Positions 35,678-43,922 of a stretch of 64,000 nucleotides of DNA are shown piece after piece. Made by a program: the position numbers and the translations under genes. The DNA comes from Candidatus Methylopumilus sp. (lineage in GTDB: Bacteria; Pseudomonadota; Gammaproteobacteria; Burkholderiales; Methylophilaceae): assembly GCA_024640945.1 (NCBI GenBank), contig JAHEEA010000008.1, positions 8,816-72,815 of the forward strand, given 5' to 3'. Within the stretch, counting starts at the first letter, position 1, and the number at the start of each line of letters is the position of its first letter. A model generated the notes under the pieces. That model was not told where the DNA came from. It made no database searches and saw only the letters and a program-made list of their open reading frames with translations.

Positions 35678-36235
35678 ATGAAAAATGTAAGAGAAAAAAT
35701 ATTAGAAGCCGCGACAGATTTATTTGATACCCGAGGAATTAATGCTTCAGGAATCGATTTAATCATCGCTCAATCAGGAATTGCTAAATCAAGCTTGTAT
35801 AAGTACTTCCCAAGTAAAAATCAGTTGATAGTTGAATACCTAAAAGAAAAATCTGCACGTTTCTACAGCTGGTTAAATACGAAACTAGAAACTCAAAAAG
35901 CCACCTCAGCCGAAATACTTTTTGAATTATGTGAATTACTGGAACAGTGGATTTCAACCCCAGAGTTTCAGGGCTTACCTTTTCATATAGCTTCTGTTGA
36001 GTTCCCAGATCCTACGCATCCCGTAAACAACTGTTCAGTTGAGTTATCGAAAGAGCTACAAAATTACTTGGCAGATATAGCTAAAGAAGCTGGAGTTAAA
36101 GAAGCATATACTCTCGCTCAGCAACTTGCGATTATTTTTGAGGGTGGCGCCATGTTGGAAAGATTAAGCCCTGGCTCAGGTGCTGCTAAAAAGGCCAAGA
36201 GTGCAGCAATAACCCTAATAAAATCTTACTTATAG
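35678..36235 (+). CDS. TetR-family regulator (module copy 2)
   Basis: A 185-residue regulator with a DNA-binding domain at residues 4-50 (REKILEAATDLFDTRGIN, then AQSGIAKSSLYKYFPSKN) and a helical effector domain. It lines up with the copy at 27268 without gaps to about residue 185, but the recognition helix differs (IAKSSLYKYF against TTKMTLYKYF), so operators probably differ. It is 21 bases after its membrane partner and near the divergent [2Fe-2S] operon, its likely target. Confidence 0.88.
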   Translation: MKNVREKILEAATDLFDTRGINASGIDLIIAQSGIAKSSLYKYFPSKNQLIVEYLKEKSARFYSWLNTKLETQKATSAEILFELCELLEQWISTPEFQGLPFHIASVEFPDPTHPVNNCSVELSKELQNYLADIAKEAGVKEAYTLAQQLAIIFEGGAMLERLSPGSGAAKKAKSAAITLIKSYL

Positions 36236-36333
36236 CCAACAAACGTCAATTCTTTAAGCAATTCCCCACGAAGATAATCAGGTAAAATGCCCCACTTGGT
36301 GCTGAGTGATGTGCCACAAGAATTTTTAGACGT

Positions 36334-36356
36334 AAAAAAAACCTACCATTTGGTAA
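36334..36356 (-). terminator. Terminator after tRNA-Leu
   Basis: On the minus strand CTTACC-AAAT-GGTAGG is followed by eight T, 15 bases below the tRNA. The stem is short with one G-T pair. Confidence 0.55.
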
Positions 36357-36370
36357 GCTCTTAATTTACT

Positions 36371-36457
36371 TGGTGCCGGGGGGGGGAATCGAACCCCCAT
36401 GAAGTTGCCCTCGCTGGATTTTGAGTCCAGTGCGTCTACCAATTCCGCCACCCCGGC
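36371..36457 (-). tRNA. tRNA-Leu (anticodon CAA)
   Basis: An 87-base class II tRNA with encoded CCA: acceptor GCCGGGG/CCCCGGC, anticodon loop CTCAAAA (anticodon CAA), a long variable arm, and T-arm GGGGG-TTCGATT-CCCCC. Confidence 0.95.
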
Positions 36458-36492
36458 AGCGAAGAACGAGATTATAACAAACACTGGCGATT

Positions 36493-37521
36493 ATGCGAAC
36501 TACTGATTTTGATTTTTATTTACCTGATGAACTGATTGCACAATTCCCTGCCACGGAAAGAACGGCAAGCAAATTATTAAAATTAGACGGTAAAACAGGT
36601 CAATTACGTGATGAGAAATTCATCGATTTACCGCAGTTTATTGCCCCTGGTGATTTGTTAGTTTTCAATAATACTAAAGTGATTAAAGCGCGTTTGGCTG
36701 GCGCCAAAGCAACTGGCGGTCAGATTGAAGCTTTAATTGAGCGAGTGCTTGATACTCACCACGCTTTAGCGCACATTAAATCATCTCGCTCACCCAAGCC
36801 TGGTAGTACGCTTTTATTTGCCGATGCCTTTGAAGCAGAGGTAATCGAACGACAAGATGATTTGTTCTTACTCAAAATCCACAGCGAAACCGATTTATTA
36901 GATCTGCTAGATCAATACGGTAGCTTGCCATTGCCGCCTTATATTACCCACGCAGCAGATGCGCATGATGACGAACGTTATCAAACCGTATTCGCAAAAC
37001 AACCCGGTGCAGTTGCCGCGCCAACTGCTGGCTTACATTTTGACGATGCAATGTTAGAACGCTTAAAAGCACACGGCGTTAATTTTGCTTACGTTACGCT
37101 TCACGTGGGTGCTGGCACATTCCAACCTGTGCGGGTGGATGACATTCGTGAACACAAAATGCACACCGAGCTTTACTCAGTGCCCGCAGAAACCGTAGCA
37201 CTTATTCAAGCCACGAAAGCGCAAGGTAAAAAAGTAACTGCAATTGGCACCACAGCGCTACGCGCCTTAGAAAGTGCAGCACGCTCAGGCGAGCTAATAG
37301 CAGGCGCAGGTGAAACTGATATCTTCATTACACCGGGCTATCAATTTAAAGTGGTAGAAAGACTACTCACTAATTTTCATTTACCAAAAAGTACCTTGCT
37401 CATGCTGGTTTCAGCTTTTGCTGGCCTAACGCATATTCAACAAGCTTATCAACATGCGATTGCTCAAAAGTATCGTTTCTTTAGCTACGGTGATGCCATG
37501 CTGATAGAACGTGACCAATAG
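36493..37521 (+). CDS. queA: S-adenosylmethionine:tRNA ribosyltransferase-isomerase QueA
   Basis: A 342-residue enzyme that adds the ribosyl moiety of SAM to preQ1 in tRNA to give epoxyqueuosine. Motifs: [58 protein letters not shown] and [19 protein letters not shown]. Standard length. Its usual neighbour tgt is not here. Confidence 0.96.
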   Translation: MRTTDFDFYLPDELIAQFPATERTASKLLKLDGKTGQLRDEKFIDLPQFIAPGDLLVFNNTKVIKARLAGAKATGGQIEALIERVLDTHHALAHIKSSRSPKPGSTLLFADAFEAEVIERQDDLFLLKIHSETDLLDLLDQYGSLPLPPYITHAADAHDDERYQTVFAKQPGAVAAPTAGLHFDDAMLERLKAHGVNFAYVTLHVGAGTFQPVRVDDIREHKMHTELYSVPAETVALIQATKAQGKKVTAIGTTALRALESAARSGELIAGAGETDIFITPGYQFKVVERLLTNFHLPKSTLLMLVSAFAGLTHIQQAYQHAIAQKYRFFSYGDAMLIERDQ

Positions 37522-37595
37522 TACGGAACTCATTCCCAATTAAAATGCCTATCGTTTAGAATGTATTTATAAGTCAGTCCAGCGAGATCAACACC

Positions 37596-38477
37596 ATGAA
37601 ATTTCAATCCACTATTTTATTTACAGCCATCGGCTTTAGCTTGGCGCTTAATGCCAATGCCGCAGTTCTTCCAGAAGCGAGCACTGCAATTAAAATTGCA
37701 ATGGCAAAAAAACCAACTTCTAAACCGATGTCGATTGCTTATGTACCGATCTATGAACGTTATTACGTTGCAGATGGTGGCTTAGCGCCAACCCCTGGCG
37801 ATGCAGAAGCGGCTGTGTCGAAATCTGAAATCCATGTTTACGATGCCGAAGGTAAATATGTGCATTCAGCAAAACCTGGTTATGACAATCGCTCTATCTA
37901 CTTTAACCAAGATACCAAACAACTAGAGACTGTGACTTACAACATCTCTAGCAATGCTGGCTTCTCACCAAACACTGGTGTATTTGCTTTAGATTTAGAT
38001 GACAAAGGCAATTTAAAAGAAACATCTAAAGATGTATTTGGATTTAATGCCGCATTTGGTGATGCTTCTACCATCCCAACTTACGACCACGAAAAAAAGC
38101 GCTATTTTGCAAAACAAGGCCGTAGCAATTTGGTTTGGGTGATTGATTTAAATAAAGATGAAAAAATCGAAGAAATCAAACTAGATTTAACAGCCGCCAA
38201 TGTGCAATTTGATGACATTGCTGACTACCATGTTGCTTATACCGGAATTAAAGGTGAAGAATTAGCGATTCTAGATGTCGACCACAAAGCAGTATTGGTA
38301 TTTGATATTAAAGGGAAGTTTGTTGCTAAAAGCGCTTTGCCTAGCCACTTAAAACTACGCGCACAAAACCATATCGCTGGCTTAGGTTACTCTGATGGCT
38401 TGTTCTTTGTATATAACGAAACTGAAGGTGATTTTGGCACATTCTACGGTTTTAAAATTTCAGATATCGCTCAATAA
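37596..38477 (+). CDS. Secreted protein with propeller-like repeats, function unknown
   Basis: A 293-residue exported protein: signal peptide ending near NANAAVLP (residue 22), then alternating strands with repeated short segments such as IHVYDAEGKYVHS, LVWVIDLNKDEKI and VLVFDIKGKFVAK, spaced as in beta-propeller blades. No catalytic motif or lipobox is seen. I do not recognise a family. It stands alone between queA and a terminator. Confidence 0.7.
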   Translation: MKFQSTILFTAIGFSLALNANAAVLPEASTAIKIAMAKKPTSKPMSIAYVPIYERYYVADGGLAPTPGDAEAAVSKSEIHVYDAEGKYVHSAKPGYDNRSIYFNQDTKQLETVTYNISSNAGFSPNTGVFALDLDDKGNLKETSKDVFGFNAAFGDASTIPTYDHEKKRYFAKQGRSNLVWVIDLNKDEKIEEIKLDLTAANVQFDDIADYHVAYTGIKGEELAILDVDHKAVLVFDIKGKFVAKSALPSHLKLRAQNHIAGLGYSDGLFFVYNETEGDFGTFYGFKISDIAQ

Positions 38478-38495
38478 TCACAATGGCTTTAAAAC

Positions 38496-38522
38496 AAAAA
38501 ACCGCCCGAAGGCGGTTTTTTT
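38496..38522 (+). terminator. Terminator after the secreted protein gene
   Basis: AAAACCGCC-CGAA-GGCGGTTTTTTT, a strong GC stem with a tetraloop and a T-run. It also faces the convergent DUF1097 stop at 38544 and may serve both. Confidence 0.88.
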
Positions 38523-38543
38523 ATGAGTAAAAGTCTTGAAGAC

Positions 38544-39044
38544 TTATTTACCTAACATGCCTGCTAATTTGCCAGAAAGCATGCCGAACACTGCGCCAAC
38601 TGCTGATGACACTGCGATCAACAATACTGGGTTAGTTAAATCCGTTGCTGTTACTGCAACATTGTTTGTTGAAAGTGCATAACCTGCAGTTGCTGCATAG
38701 CCATAAACATTGGCTGGAACAGATGATAACAAGTTAGTACCTGCAACGATCACTAAGAAAAATACTGTGACGCCGATATAAACTGCGGCAGCAACAGCGC
38801 CTTCTAATCCCAAAGGATTAGCGCCAACTAAATGTAAAGCAATGCCGGCCAAAACTGCACCGTAAATCATCCCTGCAATGGTTTTTTGTAATGCGGCATT
38901 GTCGCCTCCATTGTTGAAGTAAGCACCCCAAGCAATGAAACCTACCCACACCAAAACAGAACCGGCTAACGGACCTAAGGCTAGATACGCCCACAGACCA
39001 CCGAGTAAAGCGATACTTACAGATAATGCAGTTACTTTTGACAT
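38544..39044 (-). CDS. DUF1097-family membrane protein
   Basis: A 166-residue inner-membrane protein with five or six hydrophobic segments and many Gly/Ala residues. WVGFIAWGAYFNNGGD and LGAN/LHLVGANPLGLEG are characteristic of the DUF1097 family (E. coli YcdZ-like). The ATG is preceded by AGGAGA. Function unknown. Confidence 0.85.
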   Translation of the reverse strand: MSKVTALSVSIALLGGLWAYLALGPLAGSVLVWVGFIAWGAYFNNGGDNAALQKTIAGMIYGAVLAGIALHLVGANPLGLEGAVAAAVYIGVTVFFLVIVAGTNLLSSVPANVYGYAATAGYALSTNNVAVTATDLTNPVLLIAVSSAVGAVFGMLSGKLAGMLGK

Positions 39045-39259
39045 ACTTATCTCCTCTAGTTGTACTTCTATTTCTTCTAAGTTTTATAACAAAGTTTTTA
39101 ATAGAACAGCTATAGCGATTTGTACAAGGCCATGTAAGACCTGAAGTGACCCTGCAATTACAAAACCGCTGAACGAGATACTAGTACGAAAAAGTACAAG
39201 ATGTAAACTTTTTGTAAGCCTAAATTATTAAGTGATTGAAAGTATTAAATTTAATATTT

Positions 39260-39511
39260 TCAATTATGCTGATTTTTTGAAAAATTCCAGTTTTTATGCC
39301 AAGCATTGAGCACAGATTTAGGATATTGCGGTTGACCAAGACTACCGTTATATCGTCCTAGCGCACGATATAAATCACCATGTTCTACATCTAAATAATG
39401 TCTCAAAATGGTACAGCCATAACGTAAATTTAAACGCAGATGGAATAAATCATGTTCAGGTACGCCAATGCTTTTAGTCCAAAATGGCATAAACAGGAAT
39501 GCGCCAAAGCG
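39260..39511 (-). pseudogene. Remnant of a lytic transglycosylase
   Basis: Only the C-terminal half of an SLT domain remains: MPFWTKSIG, LRYGCTILRHYLD, LYRALGRYNGSLGQPQYP and VLNAWHKNW. In whole enzymes the catalytic Glu lies roughly 30 residues before the MPFW segment; here the frame reaches a stop eight codons upstream, and only about 30 bases remain before the proS stop. The gene has therefore lost its signal peptide and active site, probably by a deletion that ended next to proS. Confidence 0.7.
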
Positions 39512-39539
39512 TCATGTTTTGAATCTTAAGGCCTAAATC

Positions 39540-41252
39540 TTAAGCAAGCGCTTTCAAGATAAAACTAGCAATCTCGTTCAAAGCAACAGATTGTGCTTCT
39601 GTTGAAGTACGCGCCTGATATTCCACTTGGTTTTCTTTCAAACCACGGTCACCAATGACAATGCGATGTGGAATACCAATCAACTCCATCTCTGCAAACA
39701 TGACGCCTGGACGCTCGCCACGGTCATCCAACAACACATCAACGCCAGCAGCTAATAAGTCCTCATAAAGTTTAGTTGCAGCCTCTTTAACCGCATCACT
39801 CTTATCCATGCCAATTGGCGCAATTGCTACTTGGAAAGGTGCAAGACTGGTTGGGAAGACAATGCCGCGTTCATCATTACCTTGTTCAATCGCAGCACCC
39901 ACAATGCGTGACACGCCAATGCCGTAACAACCCATTTCCATCACTTGAGTTTGGCCTTGCTCATCAAGATAAGTCGCGCTCATCGCTTGTGCATATTTAG
40001 TACGCAATTGGAAAATGTGACCTACTTCAATACCGCGACATAAAGCCAACACGCCTTTACCATCTGGGCTTGCATCGCCATCAATCACGTTACGAATATC
40101 TGCTACCAAACTTAGCTCTGGTAAATCACGGCCAAAGTTCACACCTGACAAATGCAGTTTTGGTTGATTTGCACCACAAATAAAATCACTCATCGCCGCT
40201 ACTGTGCGGTCAGCAATCACCGTTACATTCGCACCCACTTTTACAGGGCCGATAAAGCCTGGTGGGCAGTCATTTAAGTTTGCACGCACTTCTTCAGGCG
40301 TTGCAAAACGGAACTCAGCCAAGCCATCTAACTTACCGACTTTAATTTCATTCAAGCTGTGGTCACCACGGAGCAAGAGCAAGTAAAACTTGTCGTTTGC
40401 TATCAAAGCAATCGACTTCACTGTGCGTTGCAAGCTCACACCTAGCAACTCTGCCACGGCTTCACAAGTCGTTTGCTTAGGCGTTTCGACCAACTTCATT
40501 TCTTCACTAGCTGCAGCACGTGGCGTACTTGGTGCTAAAGCCTCAGCCAACTCAACGTTCGCTGCATAATCTGAATTTGGGCAATAAGCCAAACCATCTT
40601 CACCTGAATCTGCAAGCACATGGAACTCATGCGAACCATCACCGCCGATTGCGCCAGTGTCAGCACGTACCGCACGGAACTCTAAACCCAAGCGAGTGAA
40701 AACATTTGAATACGCTTGATACATACGATCATAAGTTTGCTCAAGCGAAGCTAAATTAGTGTGGAAAGAATAAGCATCTTTCATCATAAATTCGCGTGCG
40801 CGCATCACCCCAAAACGTGGGCGAATTTCATCACGGAATTTAGTTTGTACTTGGTAAAAATTAAGCGGTAATTGTTTATAACTTTTAATTTCACGACGTG
40901 CGATGTCAGTAATCACTTCCTCGTGCGTCGGGCCAAAACAGAACTCTCGTTCATGGCGGTCTTCAATCTTCAACATTTGCGGACCAAATACAGCCCAACG
41001 GCCTGTTTCTTCCCAAAGCTCTTTTGGCTGTACTGCTGGCATCAATAATTCAAGCGCACCAGCCTTATTCATTTCTTCTCGCACTACCGCTTCCACTTTA
41101 CGCAACACACGTAAACCAAGTGGCATCCAAGTGTAAAGGCCAGAACCTAAACGCTTGATAAACCCAGCCCTTAACATTAAGCGATGGCTAGCCAACTCCG
41201 CTTCTTGTGGAGCTTCTTTTTGAGTGGCGATAAAAAATTGTGAGGCGCGCAT
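39540..41252 (-). CDS. proS: Prolyl-tRNA synthetase
   Basis: A 570-residue class II synthetase of the bacterial type with an inserted editing domain at about 225-385 (YbaK-like, [20 protein letters not shown]). Class II motifs include [19 protein letters not shown] and [10 protein letters not shown]; the anticodon-binding domain is at the C-terminus. Normal length. Confidence 0.97.
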   Translation of the reverse strand: MRASQFFIATQKEAPQEAELASHRLMLRAGFIKRLGSGLYTWMPLGLRVLRKVEAVVREEMNKAGALELLMPAVQPKELWEETGRWAVFGPQMLKIEDRHEREFCFGPTHEEVITDIARREIKSYKQLPLNFYQVQTKFRDEIRPRFGVMRAREFMMKDAYSFHTNLASLEQTYDRMYQAYSNVFTRLGLEFRAVRADTGAIGGDGSHEFHVLADSGEDGLAYCPNSDYAANVELAEALAPSTPRAAASEEMKLVETPKQTTCEAVAELLGVSLQRTVKSIALIANDKFYLLLLRGDHSLNEIKVGKLDGLAEFRFATPEEVRANLNDCPPGFIGPVKVGANVTVIADRTVAAMSDFICGANQPKLHLSGVNFGRDLPELSLVADIRNVIDGDASPDGKGVLALCRGIEVGHIFQLRTKYAQAMSATYLDEQGQTQVMEMGCYGIGVSRIVGAAIEQGNDERGIVFPTSLAPFQVAIAPIGMDKSDAVKEAATKLYEDLLAAGVDVLLDDRGERPGVMFAEMELIGIPHRIVIGDRGLKENQVEYQARTSTEAQSVALNEIASFILKALA

Positions 41253-41325
41253 AAAGACTTTTTTCAGATAACTAACGAAGGGATAGGATTTTATAGGGAA
41301 ATAATGGCTAAGTCAGCCTATAGTT

Positions 41326-41991
41326 TTAGCTGACGACAAGGTTCTGCAAGGTGGCTTTTGCCAAACACAAATCTGCCCAAGCTTTGGCTTTATCTTGGGT
41401 GTGTATCATTAAATGTGCAGGTGAATAACTTACTACTAAAGCCACACCTTGATAATCATGCACTTTGCCACGTAATTCATCGAGTGACACTTTTGATTGC
41501 GTGAGTGTTTGGGCGGCAATTTCACCAAATGCAAAAATCAGCTTTGGTTGTATGAGTTGAATTTGGCGATTTAAATATTCAGCTTGTGAAAGGTAAGTCA
41601 GAAATACATTCTTGCTTCGTTGCAACTGAATTGCGATGAGCATTTTATCGAGCAGCTGACCTGCTTGGCCAGCAAATGGATGACCAGCTTGCAAGTCATC
41701 AGGACTCGGCGCATCTGCAATAAATAACCAGTCCGCTTTTGCATCGCCTGAACCCATTACGTATTGATTGAGCGTTGCCAAATCCATATTAGCGACGTCA
41801 GGTGTTTTTTCTACTTGGGATTGCTCTGTCTGAGGCTCTTGAATAATTGGTTCTGGTACTGTTTCAATTGAAGTAGCAGTTTCTGGCATTGGAGCTGCTT
41901 GAGTCAGTTCAGCCTTTGGCAACGGGGCATTTAAGCGCCAAGCAGGGAGCAACTCTAATTCACGCAACATATCTTCACGCGTCAAACTCAT
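41326..41991 (-). CDS. Degenerate uracil-DNA-glycosylase family 4-like protein
   Basis: A 221-residue protein with a Pro/Glu-rich N-terminal stretch (about 25-68) and a UDG-fold domain at about 80-215. It keeps GHPFAGQAGQLLDKML and KAWADL, but the catalytic GEAPG is ADAPS, the usual HPA-type motif is SPAHL, the only cysteine is in ADLCLA near the C-terminus so the four [4Fe-4S] cysteines are absent, and the PPGN segment is replaced. It overlaps rimI by four bases in a tsaB-rimI-UDG cluster common in betaproteobacteria. Glycosylase activity is doubtful. Confidence 0.7.
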   Translation of the reverse strand: MSLTREDMLRELELLPAWRLNAPLPKAELTQAAPMPETATSIETVPEPIIQEPQTEQSQVEKTPDVANMDLATLNQYVMGSGDAKADWLFIADAPSPDDLQAGHPFAGQAGQLLDKMLIAIQLQRSKNVFLTYLSQAEYLNRQIQLIQPKLIFAFGEIAAQTLTQSKVSLDELRGKVHDYQGVALVVSYSPAHLMIHTQDKAKAWADLCLAKATLQNLVVS

Positions 41992-42452
41992 AGTGCTACT
42001 CCCATTAATAAAGCATCTTCACGGCCATTGTGTGCAGGGTAATATCCTGGACGTAAACCCATTTCATTAAAGCCTATGCTTTCATACAATGTAATGGCAG
42101 AAGTATTAGAAGTCCGCACTTCTAAAAACATATTCAGACCACCTTTATCTTGCCCAACTTGCATCATGTGATTAAGCAAATGACGTCCCCAACCTTTGCC
42201 TTTACAGCTAGGTGCAACACTAATGTTCAGCAAATGCGCTTCATCGAGCACCATCATCAAAATGGCGTAACCAATAACGGTCTCATCCATTTTCAAGACA
42301 ACACAGTAGTGCCCGGATGTAATGGAGTCTTTAAAATTACCCACTGTCCAAGGAAAAGGGAAATTCACTTTCTCAATCTGAATGATGGCATCTAAATCAT
42401 CCAATTGCATTTCTCGAAAGCTGATATTCGGCTGCTTCAATTGCGCATTCAT
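41988..42452 (-). CDS. rimI: Ribosomal-protein-alanine N-acetyltransferase RimI
   Basis: A 154-residue GNAT enzyme that acetylates the N-terminal alanine of ribosomal protein S18. Motifs are NISVAPSCKGKGWGRHLLNH (acetyl-CoA loop) and EVRTSNTSAITLYESIGF. I use ATG 42452, one base after the tsaB stop; a GTG at 42473 overlapping tsaB is possible. The next gene overlaps its stop by four bases. Confidence 0.92.
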   Translation of the reverse strand: MNAQLKQPNISFREMQLDDLDAIIQIEKVNFPFPWTVGNFKDSITSGHYCVVLKMDETVIGYAILMMVLDEAHLLNISVAPSCKGKGWGRHLLNHMMQVGQDKGGLNMFLEVRTSNTSAITLYESIGFNEMGLRPGYYPAHNGREDALLMGVAL

Positions 42453-42453
42453 G

Positions 42454-43143
42454 CTAACGATTTTCTCGCTCACTCATTTTGAGAGCGACTTTATTACGAA
42501 TATAAATCGGTGCGACTTCATGCGCTGCTTTAGCTTGGCCTGACTTAAATACTGGCAAAGCGATTTCCGCAATGGCAGTCGCTGTTGGATGTGAACTGTG
42601 ATCTAGTTTAGGTAGCTCAAGTAAATGATCTTGATACACTTGATTCAACACTTCTGGATAAGCTAACCAACCAGTACCAACACCAACCCAGTCATTACCT
42701 TGTATTGTTGGCGCTTGTTCTGGTTTAAATAAAGCAGGCGCAATGACCTCAAGCCATGCATCATCTTTTTTCTCATAAGCAGCATAGTAAATCTCGCCCA
42801 TGCGCGCATCTAAACAAGCAATCACTTTGTTAGCACCACTCTGTTGTGCCAGTGCTTGGAGAGTGCTCACTTCAACCACTGGCAAGCCCGCGCCAAACGC
42901 TAGACCTTGTGTTACGCCGCAAGCAATACGCAAACCTGTAAACGAACCTGGGCCTGCACCAAAAGCGATGCCATGCAGGGCTTCTAAATCCAACTTAGCT
43001 TCATTAAGTAACTCACGCAAGGTCGGTAAGATTTGTTGGGAGTGGCTTTGGCCCGCATGAATATCACGCGTCAATACACGGCCATCCAGCCATAAAGCGA
43101 GTGACAAATATTCAGTGGAGGTGTCAATAGCGAGGATTTGCAT
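42454..43143 (-). CDS. tsaB: tRNA threonylcarbamoyladenosine synthesis protein TsaB
   Basis: A 229-residue ASKHA-fold protein that partners TsaD in t6A37 tRNA modification. Motifs: ILAIDTSTEYLSLAL, GIAFGAGPGSFTGLRIA and VIACLDARMGEIYYA. Standard length. It is the first gene of tsaB-rimI-UDG. Confidence 0.95.
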   Translation of the reverse strand: MQILAIDTSTEYLSLALWLDGRVLTRDIHAGQSHSQQILPTLRELLNEAKLDLEALHGIAFGAGPGSFTGLRIACGVTQGLAFGAGLPVVEVSTLQALAQQSGANKVIACLDARMGEIYYAAYEKKDDAWLEVIAPALFKPEQAPTIQGNDWVGVGTGWLAYPEVLNQVYQDHLLELPKLDHSSHPTATAIAEIALPVFKSGQAKAAHEVAPIYIRNKVALKMSERENR

Positions 43144-43170
43144 AAAACAAGGAATTCCGTAAGGCCTAGA

Positions 43171-43593
43171 TCAATTATCAGCGCCCATTTTGCCATAAGC
43201 CAGCTTGCCTCGGTTCGCTTTGATTTCACTGCGCTGTGTTTTTGTTTCTAAGCGACGTTTTTTGGAGCCTAAGGTTGGACGTGTTGCACGACGAATTAAG
43301 GGTGGTGCCGCTACACTATTCACCAGCGCATGCAAACGTGCAATGGCATCTTGCTTATTTAATTCTTGGCTACGAAATTGCTGCGCCCTGATAATGATGA
43401 TGCCTTCTGCCGTCACACGAGAATCACGCAATGCAAGCAAGCGCGCTTTGTGTCCGTCATTTAAAGAAGACGCCCGAATATCAAAACGCAAATGAATCGC
43501 GCTCGATACTTTATTCACATTTTGCCCACCAGCGCCTTGGGCACGCATGGCTGTTAATGTGTATTCATATTCAGGAATGGTAATTTCGGTCAT
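43171..43593 (-). CDS. arfB: Peptidyl-tRNA hydrolase ArfB (ribosome rescue)
   Basis: A 140-residue release-factor-like protein that frees stalled ribosomes. The catalytic GGQ lies in RAQGAGGQNVNKVSSAIHL, and the C-terminus is basic (KKRRLETKTQRSEIKANRGK), the tail that enters the empty mRNA channel. Length matches ArfB/YaeJ. Confidence 0.93.
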   Translation of the reverse strand: MTEITIPEYEYTLTAMRAQGAGGQNVNKVSSAIHLRFDIRASSLNDGHKARLLALRDSRVTAEGIIIIRAQQFRSQELNKQDAIARLHALVNSVAAPPLIRRATRPTLGSKKRRLETKTQRSEIKANRGKLAYGKMGADN

Positions 43594-43695
43594 AAAGTCG
43601 CTTTATTCGGCACGTTCAATTTTAGCAACAAATGCCATCTAGCAATCAAACAAAAGACTGATAAACTTGAGACCATTCCAGTTAAGCCTTAAGCC

Positions 43696-43905
43696 ATGCA
43701 GCCAGAAGATCTTAAAAAATTAGTGAGTCTTGAAATGCCTTTTGGTAAACACAAAGGTAGATTGATTGCCGATTTACCTGGTAACTATCTGAATTGGTTT
43801 GCGCGTGAAGGTTTTCCACCAGGAGAAATCGGTCGATTGTTACAACTGATGCAGGAAATCGACCATAACGGTTTATCAGATTTATTAAAACCGCTTAGAA
43901 AGTGA
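43696..43905 (+). CDS. DUF3820-family small protein
   Basis: A 69-residue soluble protein with the family core MPFGKHKGRLIADLPGNYL and NWFAREGFPPGEIGRLL. DUF3820 proteins occur as single small genes or as domains next to exonuclease domains; the function is unsettled. It is convergent with the helicase gene, 17 bases away. Confidence 0.85.
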   Translation: MQPEDLKKLVSLEMPFGKHKGRLIADLPGNYLNWFAREGFPPGEIGRLLQLMQEIDHNGLSDLLKPLRK

Positions 43906-43922
43906 TAATTAATTAAAAGTGC

